64,000 bases of DNA from Anastrepha obliqua (lineage: Eukaryota > Arthropoda > Insecta > Diptera > Tephritidae). This document shows positions 45,670-55,904 of this stretch, piece after piece (within the stretch, counting starts at the first letter, position 1; every line of letters begins with the position of its first letter). The notes below the pieces were generated by a model, which worked only from the letters and a program-made list of their open reading frames with translations, was not told where the DNA came from and searched no databases. Made by a program: the position numbers and the translations under genes. The DNA lies in assembly GCF_027943255.1 (NCBI RefSeq), contig NC_072894.1, positions 78,717,601 through 78,781,600 of the forward strand, in the 5' to 3' direction.

Positions 45670-46580
45670 AAAAATACCAATTGAAGTACCTAAGTGAAAA
45701 CTTTATATGTTAGTTTTTCCTAAAAAATACCAAACTTTTCGATAAAAATATTCAATTACAGCTTATGTATCATACCTAGTGTTTCAAAGGCCCAGAATAT
45801 AAAAGGAAACTCTCGTATTCAGCAGAAATTTTGTGCCGTATATTTAGTTTTTCTCTTTCCAAATTAAGAATAGATTTGCAGGATTTTAGATTAATATTTC
45901 CGTAAGTAATCATTTTGGCAGTTAGCAACTGTGTACATCTTGCCCCTCTTATGTCAGAAACATGAATGCGTAGAAATGAAAATGTTGGGTAATCAAGTTG
46001 GAAGGTTAATTGCTCTCGTAAAATTAGAAGTTTTGGTTTCTAATATAATTAGTTGTTTACAAATTTCTTCGTTATTTTATCTTTTCTTCCGTCATATAGT
46101 TCCTATGCTTGCACCTCTTCCATTAAACGACATTGGGCACATTCATTTTCATGGCACAAAAAACAAAACAAAATAGAAAAAAACCAAAAGTCATTGAGAA
46201 TAACTTTTTTGCAGGTAAATAAAAGAAAACATAAATAAAAGAAAACATAATAAATTCAGCAATTTAACAAATGGCAACAAACTCATCACTAATTCTCATT
46301 TTCGGAATAAGAATCTTCAGAAAAGTTTTATAAATAAATTTTTATAAGAAAAAAATGATATTCTTTTGTAATTACCAACGTTTCACACGTTTCATTTAAT
46401 TATTTGAGTTTCGTCTCAGCGATAGGCAATGCATCCGCATAGGCACGCTTGTCGTCAACTGTAGGGAAAGTGCTTTCAATTTACAATCATCACATCTTTT
46501 TTTAAAAGTGGAAGAAAAAATGATTTTCATAATTATAGGCCAATTTCTAAGCTATCAATCGTCTCTAAACTGTTGAATTT
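45670..46580. other. Intronic spacer, no gene recognised
   Basis: Contains a short direct repeat (ATAAAAGAAAACATA twice, about 46216-46248). No coding support. Confidence 0.45.
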
Positions 46581-46589
46581 TGCGATTAA

Positions 46590-47486
46590 GGGGGGATTCT
46601 ACTGTAAAAATCAAATTTTCATGGATTTTGTTTTCATACTTGTATTAATTTAATTAGTAAAAAAAAAGTTTAGGGTTACATAAACACAGGTCTTGAGTGT
46701 ACAAAAAAATTTTTTAAATTTATTTTCATTTCAAAATGGCAGCTGTACAGCCGCTCCCCCGAAACGCCTTTTGAAATCTGCCCACACTGTCGCGCATTTA
46801 AAAAAAATCTGAAATGAAAAAAACCACATTTTTTTTATTATATATCATTATTTTTAGTTGTTAAGCCTATTACTTGTAAAAAAAAATTTTTTTGTAAAAT
46901 TTTTGAAGTTTTTAAAAAAATCGACATTTTTTTGTTGTCATTTTGTTATTAAAAAAGGGGTTATAAATAATAAATTTTTTCCCACCATAGCTTTAAAAAC
47001 TAGTAAATATTGTTAAAAATATACTATCAAAGTTTGAGCTTGATATGTTAATTTTTCACGGAGCTGTGATGTGGGCAATTTTGAAAACGTGGTTTCGAGA
47101 AAAACACGCTTAAACAATTTTTCATACTTACAGCTTAATCAGCTATTCCTGCCCCATATAACACTTCGTCTGCTCTTAATATTTCATTATCCTCTTCAAG
47201 AAGAGCCTCTGTACGAGCTTTTCGGGCTTCGTGGGTGGATTCAGAGCGACGTTTAACCTTTTTCTTCTCACGACGATTGTGGACGAAAATCGCATATTCA
47301 TAGCATATGACCGTAAACCGCTCGAGCGCTCAGTTTATACCTGCTTTGCTAAAACTTTTATAACTTGAAAACTATTCAAGATTTCTTTTTAAGATTTTCA
47401 TGGAACATTCTGGAGTTGTTTCTGAGTATGTTTCAACAAAAAGTAAAAAATCGATTTTTTTTTAAGTTTTACAGTAGAGGCCCCCC
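46590..47486. mobile_element. TTAA-flanked non-autonomous DNA element (897 bp)
   Basis: Inward from 46590 the end is GGGGGGATTCTACTGTAAAA; from 47486 it is GGGGGGCCTCTACTGTAAAA. TTAA flanks both (46586-46589; 47487-47490). On the minus strand an open exon-like segment (47329-47138) is followed by GTAAGT and a GTGTTTTTCTCGAAACC block. The gene order and the 897-bp length parallel the element at 18648-19546, although the terminal 20 bp differ beyond the G run. No transposase is present, so it must be mobilised in trans. Confidence 0.85.
47132..47329 (-). other. Exon-like open segment with splice-donor match
   Basis: After a TGA at 47332-47330 the minus strand is open for 64 codons without an ATG: ALERFTVICYEYAIFVHNRR, EKKKVKRRSESTHEARKART, EALLEEDNEILRADEVLYGA, GIAD, then TAA at 47137-47135 and GTAAGT at 47131-47126. 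The TAA may be a recent change of a sense codon, since the equivalent position in the 19.2-kb element is not TAA. The highly charged segment resembles an internal or terminal exon borrowed from a larger protein. I do not recognise the parent. Confidence 0.5.
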
Positions 47487-47499
47487 TTAAGTCTTTCAC

Positions 47500-48600
47500 T
47501 AACCCATGGTTTCATGGTTTTGTAACTGACCGTTCTAAAGCTACTAATCTACTGGTTTTTGTTTTGGGAATTTTGTATGTCTCGTTTGGGCTTTCACTCC
47601 ACTTTTCGGTTAAGTCATATTTGACCGACAGACGGTGTGTGGCAAAAATTGATGGAGTTTTATCGAACCACTTTGTTGCTACTTCAGGTGTTCCCCAAGG
47701 AAGCATCTTAAGGCCACTTCTGTTAGTAATTTTTATCAATGACCCAAGCAAATGTTTTACTTTTTCTAGTTTCTTATTTTCGTGAATGATTTAAAATTTT
47801 TTGTCATCTGTTAAGAACTCAGTGGATGCTCAGCAGCTTCAACTCGACTTGAACAATCTTCATGGTTGGTGCAAAAGGTCGCGTCTGTCTTTGAATATTA
47901 AAAAATGTTTTCATTTATCATTCTCGAGGCGTCAGTACTTTTTGCGCACGTCCTGCGCTATTTCAAATAATGTACTATGAAGCGTAACAGAGTAGAAGGA
48001 TCTTGGAGTATTATTCGATACGAAATTTTCCTTCGGTGGTCACATCAATTTTATTCTTTAAAAATCGTATTTGGTTCCAGGCTTCATCCGTCGCAATACA
48101 ACTGAATTTTCTAATCTGTATATCTAGAAATTGCTGTTTACGGCTCTTGTTCGTTCTCAATTAGAGTAAGCTGTCATCATGTGGAGGTCTTACGACCAAC
48201 TTTCGATAAATAGAATAGAGCGTGTTCAAAATTTTTTTCTTAAGGAGACATTACGTTCACTACGATTTTAGTCCCCTGTTCCATCCTATAATTCTCGACT
48301 AATCTAGATTCTCTGGAAAAGAGGAGTATAGAGACAGTCCTTTCACTTTTGTTTATTTTCAGTGTTGTTAATGGCATCGTCGACTGTCCAGATCTACTTG
48401 AGCGGATAAGCTCTAATGTTCCCCAAAGAAGTCTTCGCAATTTTTACCCCTTTTATGTGGGAAACTTAAGGCTACAAGCAACGAAACCATTGATCTTTTA
48501 TCAAAATAACACCACTTATTGGAAAACCCTTTACTTCTCAGTTGACAGCCAGAATCATGAATGTATGTAGTGTTTTTGTTTTAATTTGATGAGACTGACT
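47500..48600 (+). pseudogene. Jockey/CR1-like reverse transcriptase remnant
   Basis: HGFVTDRSKATNLLVFV opens the recognisable part, which lacks the RT catalytic segment before the fingers-palm junction. FSVKSYLTDRRCVAKIDG and SGVPQGSILRPLLLVIFIND at about 47600-47745 are classic non-LTR RT motifs. The catalytic FADD box reads FVND with a frame change just before it (about 47770-47795). Stops follow. A degraded C-terminus near 48500-48570 ends RIMNVCSVFVLI in one frame. It is 5'-truncated and dead, and a different clade from the family N1 copies. Confidence 0.75.
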
Positions 48601-48604
48601 CTAC

Positions 48605-49530
48605 ATTCATGTAATTGCCGTTATAAAATAGTGCGAGTTTCGTGCACGCATAGTATTCAGGGTTCTGGCAAAACATAAAACATCCGAAGGTCAAAGTTCA
48701 ATCAAGTTAACCCATTAACTCAAAATTGGAAAGCTTGCAAATGCATGCTTCGGGCCTAAGGGGAACGATATGTATGTACTTAAAAATATTACTCATTCAC
48801 CACTGTAGTGTATCACTTGTTTAAAGCCAATTTACCAGCGACCAAGCCCGAATTGGACACTCACTACTCGTATTAATCAATTAGCCTGCAAAGTAAATAT
48901 TGCTGACTTTTTCGCACTAAAAGAGCATTTCGCCAACAAAGTTTATACCCGTAAATACTCACATGCATATGTACGTGTATATGTACATATATTGGTATGT
49001 AGAAGGGACTGTTTAATTGCAGAGAAAAATCAAAAGCACAGTGCACTATTAAAGTCTTGAAAGGCTCAAGGTGTGCGTGTATATAAGAGTACCTGCTTGA
49101 AGCGCTGATGTTATTTGTTTTTGTTTATTTGGGTATTAAATCTATATACTATATGTACGTACGAGTATTTGCATACGCATGCTGAATGGATGTATTCCGT
49201 TCACAAAGTGTTATAAAGGGGTTGGGCTACGCAACAAACGAATTGACTGTAAAACGGAAGAACCCACCAACAGAGGCCAATTCATTAGACAAATATTGAA
49301 GATAGTCTCTGCTATTCCCACAACACTAAAGGATAATGAACAAAGTCAAAGGAATAAAGAGTCACACACACAAATGTAGACACTCCAATAGACATCTGAG
49401 AGATTATATGAGAGATAGATGTGCTGCTATTTACTTATACGAGTATATTGGGTAGTCAGAAAAGTTCCGTAATACATTTGTGAGCGCTTGGCCAAACTCC
49501 TGCTCCAATTTGTTATTCTAAAAATGGAGG
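48605..49530. other. No gene recognised; possible solitary mariner terminus
   Basis: At 49449 TTGGGTAGTCAGAAAAGT resembles a mariner inverted end but no partner or transposase lies nearby. Otherwise TATG-rich simple sequence and unique DNA. Confidence 0.35.
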
Positions 49531-49534
49531 AACC

Positions 49535-49577
49535 TACAGTTTTAAGCCGATCTTTTTTATGAGGAGCTCTTATATTC
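49535..49577 (-). mobile_element. SINE family S1, short fragment (copy 5)
   Basis: Minus strand: GAGCTCCTCATAAAAAAGAT, then CGGCTTAAAACTGTAGGTTC and CTCC. This is the middle of the S1 body seen in full at 55085-55165. Confidence 0.55.
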
Positions 49578-49579
49578 TA

Positions 49580-51335
49580 ATAATATGATGCAATGAAAGC
49601 ATAAGCAATGCTATGAATTCCAAGTATGATAATTACATTCAGTGGTGTGACACTATGAAACACCCACAGGAACATAATTAAGGACTTAAGAGTTGAATAG
49701 ATTCCACCGAAGCACTACCAGCCAGCACTGGTGAATTAAAGAGGAATGCCCGCTCATAGCAGGCTACATATACCATATACATACTCATGCATACATACAT
49801 GCCTACAAACATCCAAGTACATATATTTGTATATATCTGTTTCTTGTTTATGGCTCTGCTCAAACGTTGAACTACTAATGCCGATTCGCAAATTAATGCC
49901 GGCGTATGAATGGGGGCATGTACTATAGATTGGTTTGCTTGGTTTTAGGCATTAGCAAAGGATACATTTGCGTAATTGCATGCACCATTCAGGTTGGGTA
50001 TTGCTTTTAAGTATAGCGTGCATGTAGCTACCCTGCAGGAAAAAATACTAGTTGTTGACTAAAATACTACCAGTGCACTTTTCACCTCAACCAGTTGGTG
50101 TTCTGCCCTTTCCCATATTAGTAAGTGGTATTTTTAACAAGGCGCTGTCCTACGAAATGCAAATTGTGCTGCCATTCATTGGCAAAATACCAATTAAGAT
50201 ACCATTTCATAGTGGCAAGAAACAAGTTCCAGTCCAATGTGTTTCTCAAATAACCAATGATTCACGAACTAATGAATAGAATATCATGAAATCTTAGCAG
50301 CTATCTTTTTAAGGTTAGTACCTACTAACTGAAAAAGAGGTGACTGCAACAAAACTAGTGGCATTTATGCGTTAGGCGTGGGACTTTTGGGACATGGGTT
50401 GTGTTATTTAAAGCCTAAAACAAAATCTTTCATTCCACTCCAACATTTTCAAATTTTCTATTTCATATTAAAAGTGTATACAGAATTTGTTTTCCCTTCA
50501 AATTAAATGAAACTTCTTCCAGGTACAGCAATTTGTTAAACAGTCAAAAATTTGTTTTTCTATAAGTAAGTCCTAAAAAGAAACTTAAAGTGGACGGATT
50601 TTAGTTTTATTTTAATCTGGTTCATCGCCATCTGATGACAGTGTGTAGGAAATAAAATTGTTTTGTCGAGAACTGCTAAAAAAATGTTGCTATGTAAGTT
50701 CACTCAAACAACTCATACCTACCATAAATCATTATTTCCTTTGACGTTTTAAAGCTTAAACTGAGTAAGTTGTAACAAATCCGCTGCTCTAATCTTACTG
50801 ACTTGCGATGCGAGGTACTGCATGTACATATAAAATGAAAATGGGCATGCAAATATTAATTAGTTGTTGTCTTTATGTGATATACTTGGATATAGAGTTT
50901 TTCAGAGAAATCTAGTCATTAATATCTCTCTACTCATCGCGATGCATTGGTCTCTCATTGACGAGACTTAAATTTTCGTATCTAAAACAAAAACTCAACT
51001 AATTTACAAGCAATGACGAACTGGTATGATTTCTTTTATTAAATACCAGTATCTCAACTAGAATATTTCCGTATTAGTTTGGATTTTCCGTACAGGGTAT
51101 TTGCAGATATAATGTGTGTACGTTTGTATGTGTTTTTAAGGGACATTGCATGACAATTTCAATGAACGCATTTCTGCGATTGATCGTTGTCGGCAGCTTT
51201 TGACTACAGCCGCAAAAACCCATTCGCATTTCAGACGTTTTCAATTTAGCTTAGTTAGACTTGAAAGCTTTCATTCGGTTGACCAAATACGCACCCACAT
51301 CTCCTTGCGTAATAATTGTGAATTCTTTAAGGTTT
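49580..51335. other. No gene recognised
   Basis: TACA/CATA simple sequence near 49770-49840. Open frames below 75 codons without motifs. Confidence 0.4.
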
Positions 51336-51339
51336 AAAT

Positions 51340-51452
51340 TTGTTGCTTGCCTGCTGAGGGGCGGTCACTATTAAAAACAATTTTTTTTGATATCCGTAGC
51401 AAGTGGATAATAGTCACGTATAAGCTCACTTGGCTACTGTGGCCGCCTAAGT
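51340..51452 (-). mobile_element. SINE family S1, copy 6 (degraded)
   Basis: Minus strand: GGCGGCCACAGTAGCCAAGT at the head (A-box-like TAGCCAAGTGAG), an eroded middle, and AATAGTGACCGCCCCTCAGC then AGGCAAGCAAC at the body end. The B box is not recognisable. Confidence 0.5.
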
Positions 51453-51559
51453 AAGTAAGATTATACAGACAATGAAAATGAAAACCGAAATCTTGTAAAA
51501 GCTCTGAGCGATTATTGCATTTCTTTCAATATAACTAAGCAATCAGCAATTTCATTTCC

Positions 51560-51930
51560 CTCTATGTTCCTATATCCTGGAACCCAGATCAGAGAAATGT
51601 TACCTGCACAACAAAGAGATTTGATCTAATTACAGGAGTTTACTTATTTCGCTCTGTACCATGGCGTCGTCAGAGCATTAATCGCGGCTTGACTATCGGA
51701 CGAAATGTGAAAATAGCGAGGCTCCCGCGTTCCCTAAGTATTTTGCATGCCTGCGGGATGGCAAAAACTCTGCTTGAAAAACACTAGCAGTATTCGGCAG
51801 TTTAAAAGGGATAGATAAATTGTCTGATTTAGAGTAAACCCCGACTCCGACTCCCGATTCCATCGTGGAACCGTCAGTGAGGCAGGCTTCGGTGCAGATT
51901 TTCCCCTCGATCCAATCCTACCTGAGCATT
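51560..51930 (-). pseudogene. RNase H fragment of non-LTR family N1
   Basis: Minus strand: EACLTDGSTMESGVGVGVYS, KSDNLSIPFKLPNTASVFQAE, a frame change, FAIPQACKILRERGS, and then degraded sequence to NISLIW and a GYRNIEGNEIA-like segment near 51580. Nucleotide similarity to 61330-61640 is obvious by eye. The TDG Asp is kept. It is a fragment without RT or tail. Confidence 0.75.
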
Positions 51931-51934
51931 TAAT

Positions 51935-52560
51935 TTCATTAGATTTAAATTCACTTTACTTTAAAATCTTTTAATAAATAAAGTATTATCTAATAACTTT
52001 TTCACTAGTTTTTGTTTTTTAAGCTACCCTTTTTGTAGAATGTATGCTTTATGCCGCACGTCGTTTCGTGACTTATTTAGAAAGATGTCTTCCAGAAATA
52101 TTATTTCCTGTACTCTCAACTCAGCCAGTAAAGAAATGCAAAATTGAATTGCGCTCAGCCTCGCAGTTATATATGGATTCCAGGTCATAGAAACATCGAA
52201 CGAAATAAGAGAATGAATGGCTTCATAGGGGGAAACTTTGACATCCGCGCGATCTAAACCAAAGAGAGGTTTAATTGCTCTGGCTTGGACTAACAAGGAG
52301 GAGATGGTGAGACATCCAAAAATATTAAATAGCAACTGATTATCGACTGTTGACTAGCAAAGGTGGTTGATTGGCTAAATATACCACAGGCGGGCAGTTT
52401 AGAATTGTAACAATTATTGCGAAACGTTTTAAATAATATAACGTACCTCCGCAGTCATAGAAGACCAACGGTTAAACGAAGTGTAAAACATTAAAAAAAT
52501 AGCATATTTCAAAATCAAAAAAAAAAAAAAAAAGTAATAGGAAACAATTTAGGTACTGCC
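51935..52560. other. No gene recognised
   Basis: A 103-codon minus-strand open frame at 52024-52335 has no ATG start and no motif I recognise. It could be upstream coding DNA of the retroelement fragment next to it, but I cannot show that. Confidence 0.35.
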
Positions 52561-52569
52561 CCTAAAACC

Positions 52570-53110
52570 GGTTCTCGCGCTATTAAACGGTATAAGGAAG
52601 ATATGGGCATTTAGCGAAATAATAATTCTGGAAAACGAAAGTGGCCTCATACCTCGAGAAAACGAAGAAAGAGGTTGCCATGCTGAAGACAGATCCAAAC
52701 ATTTTGTGAAGGAAACTAGCGAGGTTGGTTGGTTGCTGAACAACATTTGTGGACAGCACTAAGAAAGAAATTGTACTGAAGACGCACAAGGTCCCAAAAA
52801 GCACCTGCAAGAACCGTCGTGAAGAACTAACTCGAAAAACAGCGTGAGAAAGGGATAAAGCAAACTTTTGATAGATTCAAATACTGATGGAATGGTTGGC
52901 GAGACTTACGATTTGGCGGAATTTTCACAACTTCCTGGGCATGAATTTTACACAGCCGATACTCAAAGCAATGTCGCTGAAAAATTGAGATCCAGAAAGA
53001 TGACAAAATGCCCAAAGATATTTATTTTTTGGCAAGCAGGCAAAAAAGGCAGATTTTTCGTTACATCGGGTACAATTAAGGGTGATTTAGATGTGAAGGA
53101 ATGAGATTGC
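52570..53110 (+). pseudogene. Tc1-like transposase remnant of a second type
   Basis: Near 52780-52810 the frame KTHKVPK/QKAPARTVVKN matches the DNA-binding to catalytic linker. From 52868 an open frame reads GMVGETYDLAEFSQLPGHEF, YTADTQSNVAEKLRSRKMTK and FIFWQAGKKGRFFVTSGTIK, ending at 53104. Relatives have DDETYVKxDFxQLPGxxFY and WQAICxCGxxS...VTSGTI here, so the first catalytic Asp (DDE) has become VGE. The second half (WPDLA...CPELRPIE) is missing. No termini found. Confidence 0.6.
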
Positions 53111-53114
53111 TTTC

Positions 53115-54410
53115 ATTTTCCTGAGAGCATGAAATGTCCCTTGTCATCAAATTTCTCAAAATTTAGCTCACCTTAAAAGGTTAAATAAATGCAACATGGA
53201 ACATGACTTGCAAATAAAGCTGCCTTCAGCACTTGCGAAGGTGTCGAACACAACTATAATACAAAAACCTTAATAGGCGCCGCTTCAGAAAAATTTAAAT
53301 TTCCGATTAAAAAATTATAATTACTGTTTCTTTATTTTATATAATATATATTTTTTAATTTGTACATAATGCTAAAAATAAAATGATAAATAAATAAAAA
53401 TCGGGCGATTACCTCAAATTTTTTTTCGTTATTGTAGCGGACAATTTTGTTCGTCCCAGTAAAGTGGAGGCGAAAGTAAGTGGCAAACAAATAATATAAA
53501 AAAACTCGTGAACACGTACATCTGCACGTGCACAAAGGTTTTGTGTATTTTCTGTCCTGACGGCACTGGATTGGCGAATTCGCCAAAAATAAAGTAACGA
53601 TTCTCGGAAGGCGCCACTTTTCGCAATCTCTACATCGCTATAACTGACCTTAGAAGGCCGTGGAAACGCTTTGAAATCGATCTAAACACTAACCACAACC
53701 AAAAGTGAATACATACAAGTGTATGTGTAAATGTTTGCACGCATGTTTGGAAGTGAAAGCGAAAAGGTTGAATTTAACGTTTTTTCCAAAAAATTAATAG
53801 TGTCGGGGGCGCCTCTTGGCATACGATGAGGCAAATGCTATTTTGCACCCTTAATTCTGAGTTAAAAACTCAACTTTCTGGGTCTGCCAAAAGTAATTGA
53901 AAAAAATTGCTCTCCATCCTCGTGCCCAGTGTAAGCTCCTTTAGCTCAAAGTAATCAATAGTTGATATTATATTTTAACCGAAACCAATGCAGGAGATGC
54001 TACGTTGATGATGATGTAAACCAACTTTTACAACAACAATAGTGAAACCGAGAATGAAGTCTTGAAACTTTACGAAGACTTAACTGAGAAGTTTTTTACT
54101 GTAGTTAAAAATCTATAAATTTCAAATTTTAACTAAAAAATAGCCTTTTTTAGAAGGCAGAATAGTTTATAAGTGGCACTTATTTTCAAATGTACGTAGT
54201 GTTTTTAATTTGCTGTTGCTTCGAGCTAATCAGCTCTTTTGCGCGCATGCCAAGCCATTTGCTCCATTTGGTGATTACGCCTATTGTCTTTGAGCTTTGT
54301 TGAGCTACATAGGTACATAGGTGTACCATGTTAATCAAAAATTTCCCAGAACAACCAACAGGCAATGCTCTGAGATTTTCCACACCTGTGATTAACATTC
54401 CTACGAAAAT
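53115..54410. other. No gene recognised
   Basis: Opposite-strand open frames near 53332-53626 and 54186-54528 have no motif support. Confidence 0.4.
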
Positions 54411-54419
54411 TTGAACGCT

Positions 54420-55425
54420 TCAGAAGAGATCTTGAGCCCATCGAGTATGACGAGTATCGACATCGAAAAGTGACGAAAACATCAATAGAGTGAAAGAAAA
54501 GTTGATGAATAACTGCATAATTAACCATGAGAGAGCGGACTTGAACATTGCTTATGAACCCATTCAGGATATGCAGTTAATCCGATCCAACTATCAACAA
54601 CAAACGCATCAGCACTAGAAACGTGACGTGGATTTATTAGTACGACACGCAATCCAGACATCAGGCGTATGAGTAGAGAGCTCCGAATGAACGGAAACCA
54701 AAAAACAAGCCGTTTTTAGTCAAAAAAACAAGCGATGCTCAAGGTTTTTGTGGTTGACAACGGTATTGTATACCACGAATTTTTGCCAGAAGGTTAATAA
54801 GGACTATTATTTGGGCGTTATGGGATGTTTAGGTGATGCAATTCGCCAAAAAGGAAAGTATTTGTGGGAAAACAACTGGTGGATTTTGCACCATGATAAC
54901 GCAGCGTCGTACAGTGGCATTATTATACGTGAATTTTTGACCAACCACCATCGAATTCACTTGATATGGCTCCCTGCGATTTTTTTCTGTTTGATCGAGA
55001 ATTAAAACGAGTCTAAGGGGAAAAACATTTTTCTAATAGCGGTCGCCCCTCGGCAGGCAATAGCAAACCTCCGAGTGTATTTCTGCTATGAAAAAGCTCC
55101 TTATAAAAAAATATCTGCCTTTCAGAATCGGCTTAAAACTGTAGGTCCCTCCATTTGTGGAACAACATCAAGACGCACACCACTAATAGAAGGAGGAGCT
55201 CGGCCAAACACCCAAAAAGGGTGTACGCACCAATTATATATATATATAAGGGGAAGACGTTTTAATAACCAAAAAGAAGTAATGGATAAATTGAGACGAA
55301 GCTATACCGAAAATATAATTTCATAACTGTTTTCGAGAGCTGGATCAAATGCGGGCATAAGTGTTTTATGGTTGATGGAGAGTACTTTGACGGCGATGAT
55401 TTCACTTTTGAGGAATAAACTTGTA
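54420..55425 (+). pseudogene. Mariner transposase remnant split by a SINE
   Basis: Degraded N-terminal sequence includes STSSIDINIERVKE near 54450. Then LKVFVVDNGIVYHEFLPEG at 54739-54795, YYLGVMGCLGDAIRQKGKYL and WWILHHDNAASYSG (second catalytic Asp) at about 54803-54920, and a broken third-Asp block near 54965. The SINE at 55023-55246 intervenes. Coding then resumes: LRGRRFNNQKEVMDKLRRSY, a stop, and VFESWIKCGHKCFMVDGEYF with TAA near 55418. Removing the SINE and one target copy restores the join at SLRGRRF. The first Asp block was not identified. Confidence 0.72.
55023..55246 (+). mobile_element. SINE family S1, copy 7, with target-site duplication
   Basis: Flanked by TAAGGGGAA at 55014-55022 and 55247-55255. 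The insert starts AAACATTTTTCTAATAGCGG, lacking the tRNA-like head (5' truncation), then CGCCCCTCGGCAGGCAATAG, TTTCTGCTATGAAAAAGCTC and GGCTTAAAACTGTAGGTCCC. GGAGGAGCTCGGCCAAACAC and CCAAAAAGGGTGTACGC (a small hairpin) precede a TATATA tail. It is the only copy with the complete 3' end. Confidence 0.85.
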
Positions 55426-55540
55426 TTTTGAATTTTCTGAATATAGTCCGCGAACTTTTTGACCAAACTAAAAACTATAATTTTTACTATTATTTTCACC
55501 GCTGTAAAGTTTCTGAATTGTTGTTATCGAACTAAATTAA

Positions 55541-55900
55541 GGGGGGAGCCTGGTTTATGAGGTCTAAAAATTGCATCTCTTTGCGATTTGCGGAAAAAAT
55601 TAATTTAGCACTGCAAAGTTTTTTCTATCTTTTAATCAACATTTAAAAAGTATAAAAAATTTTTGTACTGGTTAAAATAAGTTGAAAAAATGTTTAACAT
55701 AGAAATTAGTAGAGCGCTGCAACGCTGGAGTTTCCAACTGGCGTACAAGATACAGCTCGAAATTATTATCTAAAGCAAAAAAATCAAATGGATTTCTAAT
55801 TATCATAATTTTTTATTCTAGATGATCTAAGAAAACTGAGAGAAATTCCAAAATTTCAACTTTTTGGAGGTTTTAAAGAAAAAAATGCGTTTCTATAAAA
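55541..55900 (+). mobile_element. Solitary TTAA element end
   Basis: TTAA (55537-55540) is followed by GGGGGGAGCCTGGTTTATGA, similar to GGGGGGAAACCGGTTTAGGA at the minus-strand end 29474. No matching right end was found, so the extent is a guess. Confidence 0.35.
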
Positions 55901-55904
55901 AAAA

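Noticed and set aside
52024..52335. 103-codon minus-strand open frame
   Set aside because: No ATG start and no motif; possible link to the adjacent retroelement could not be shown.
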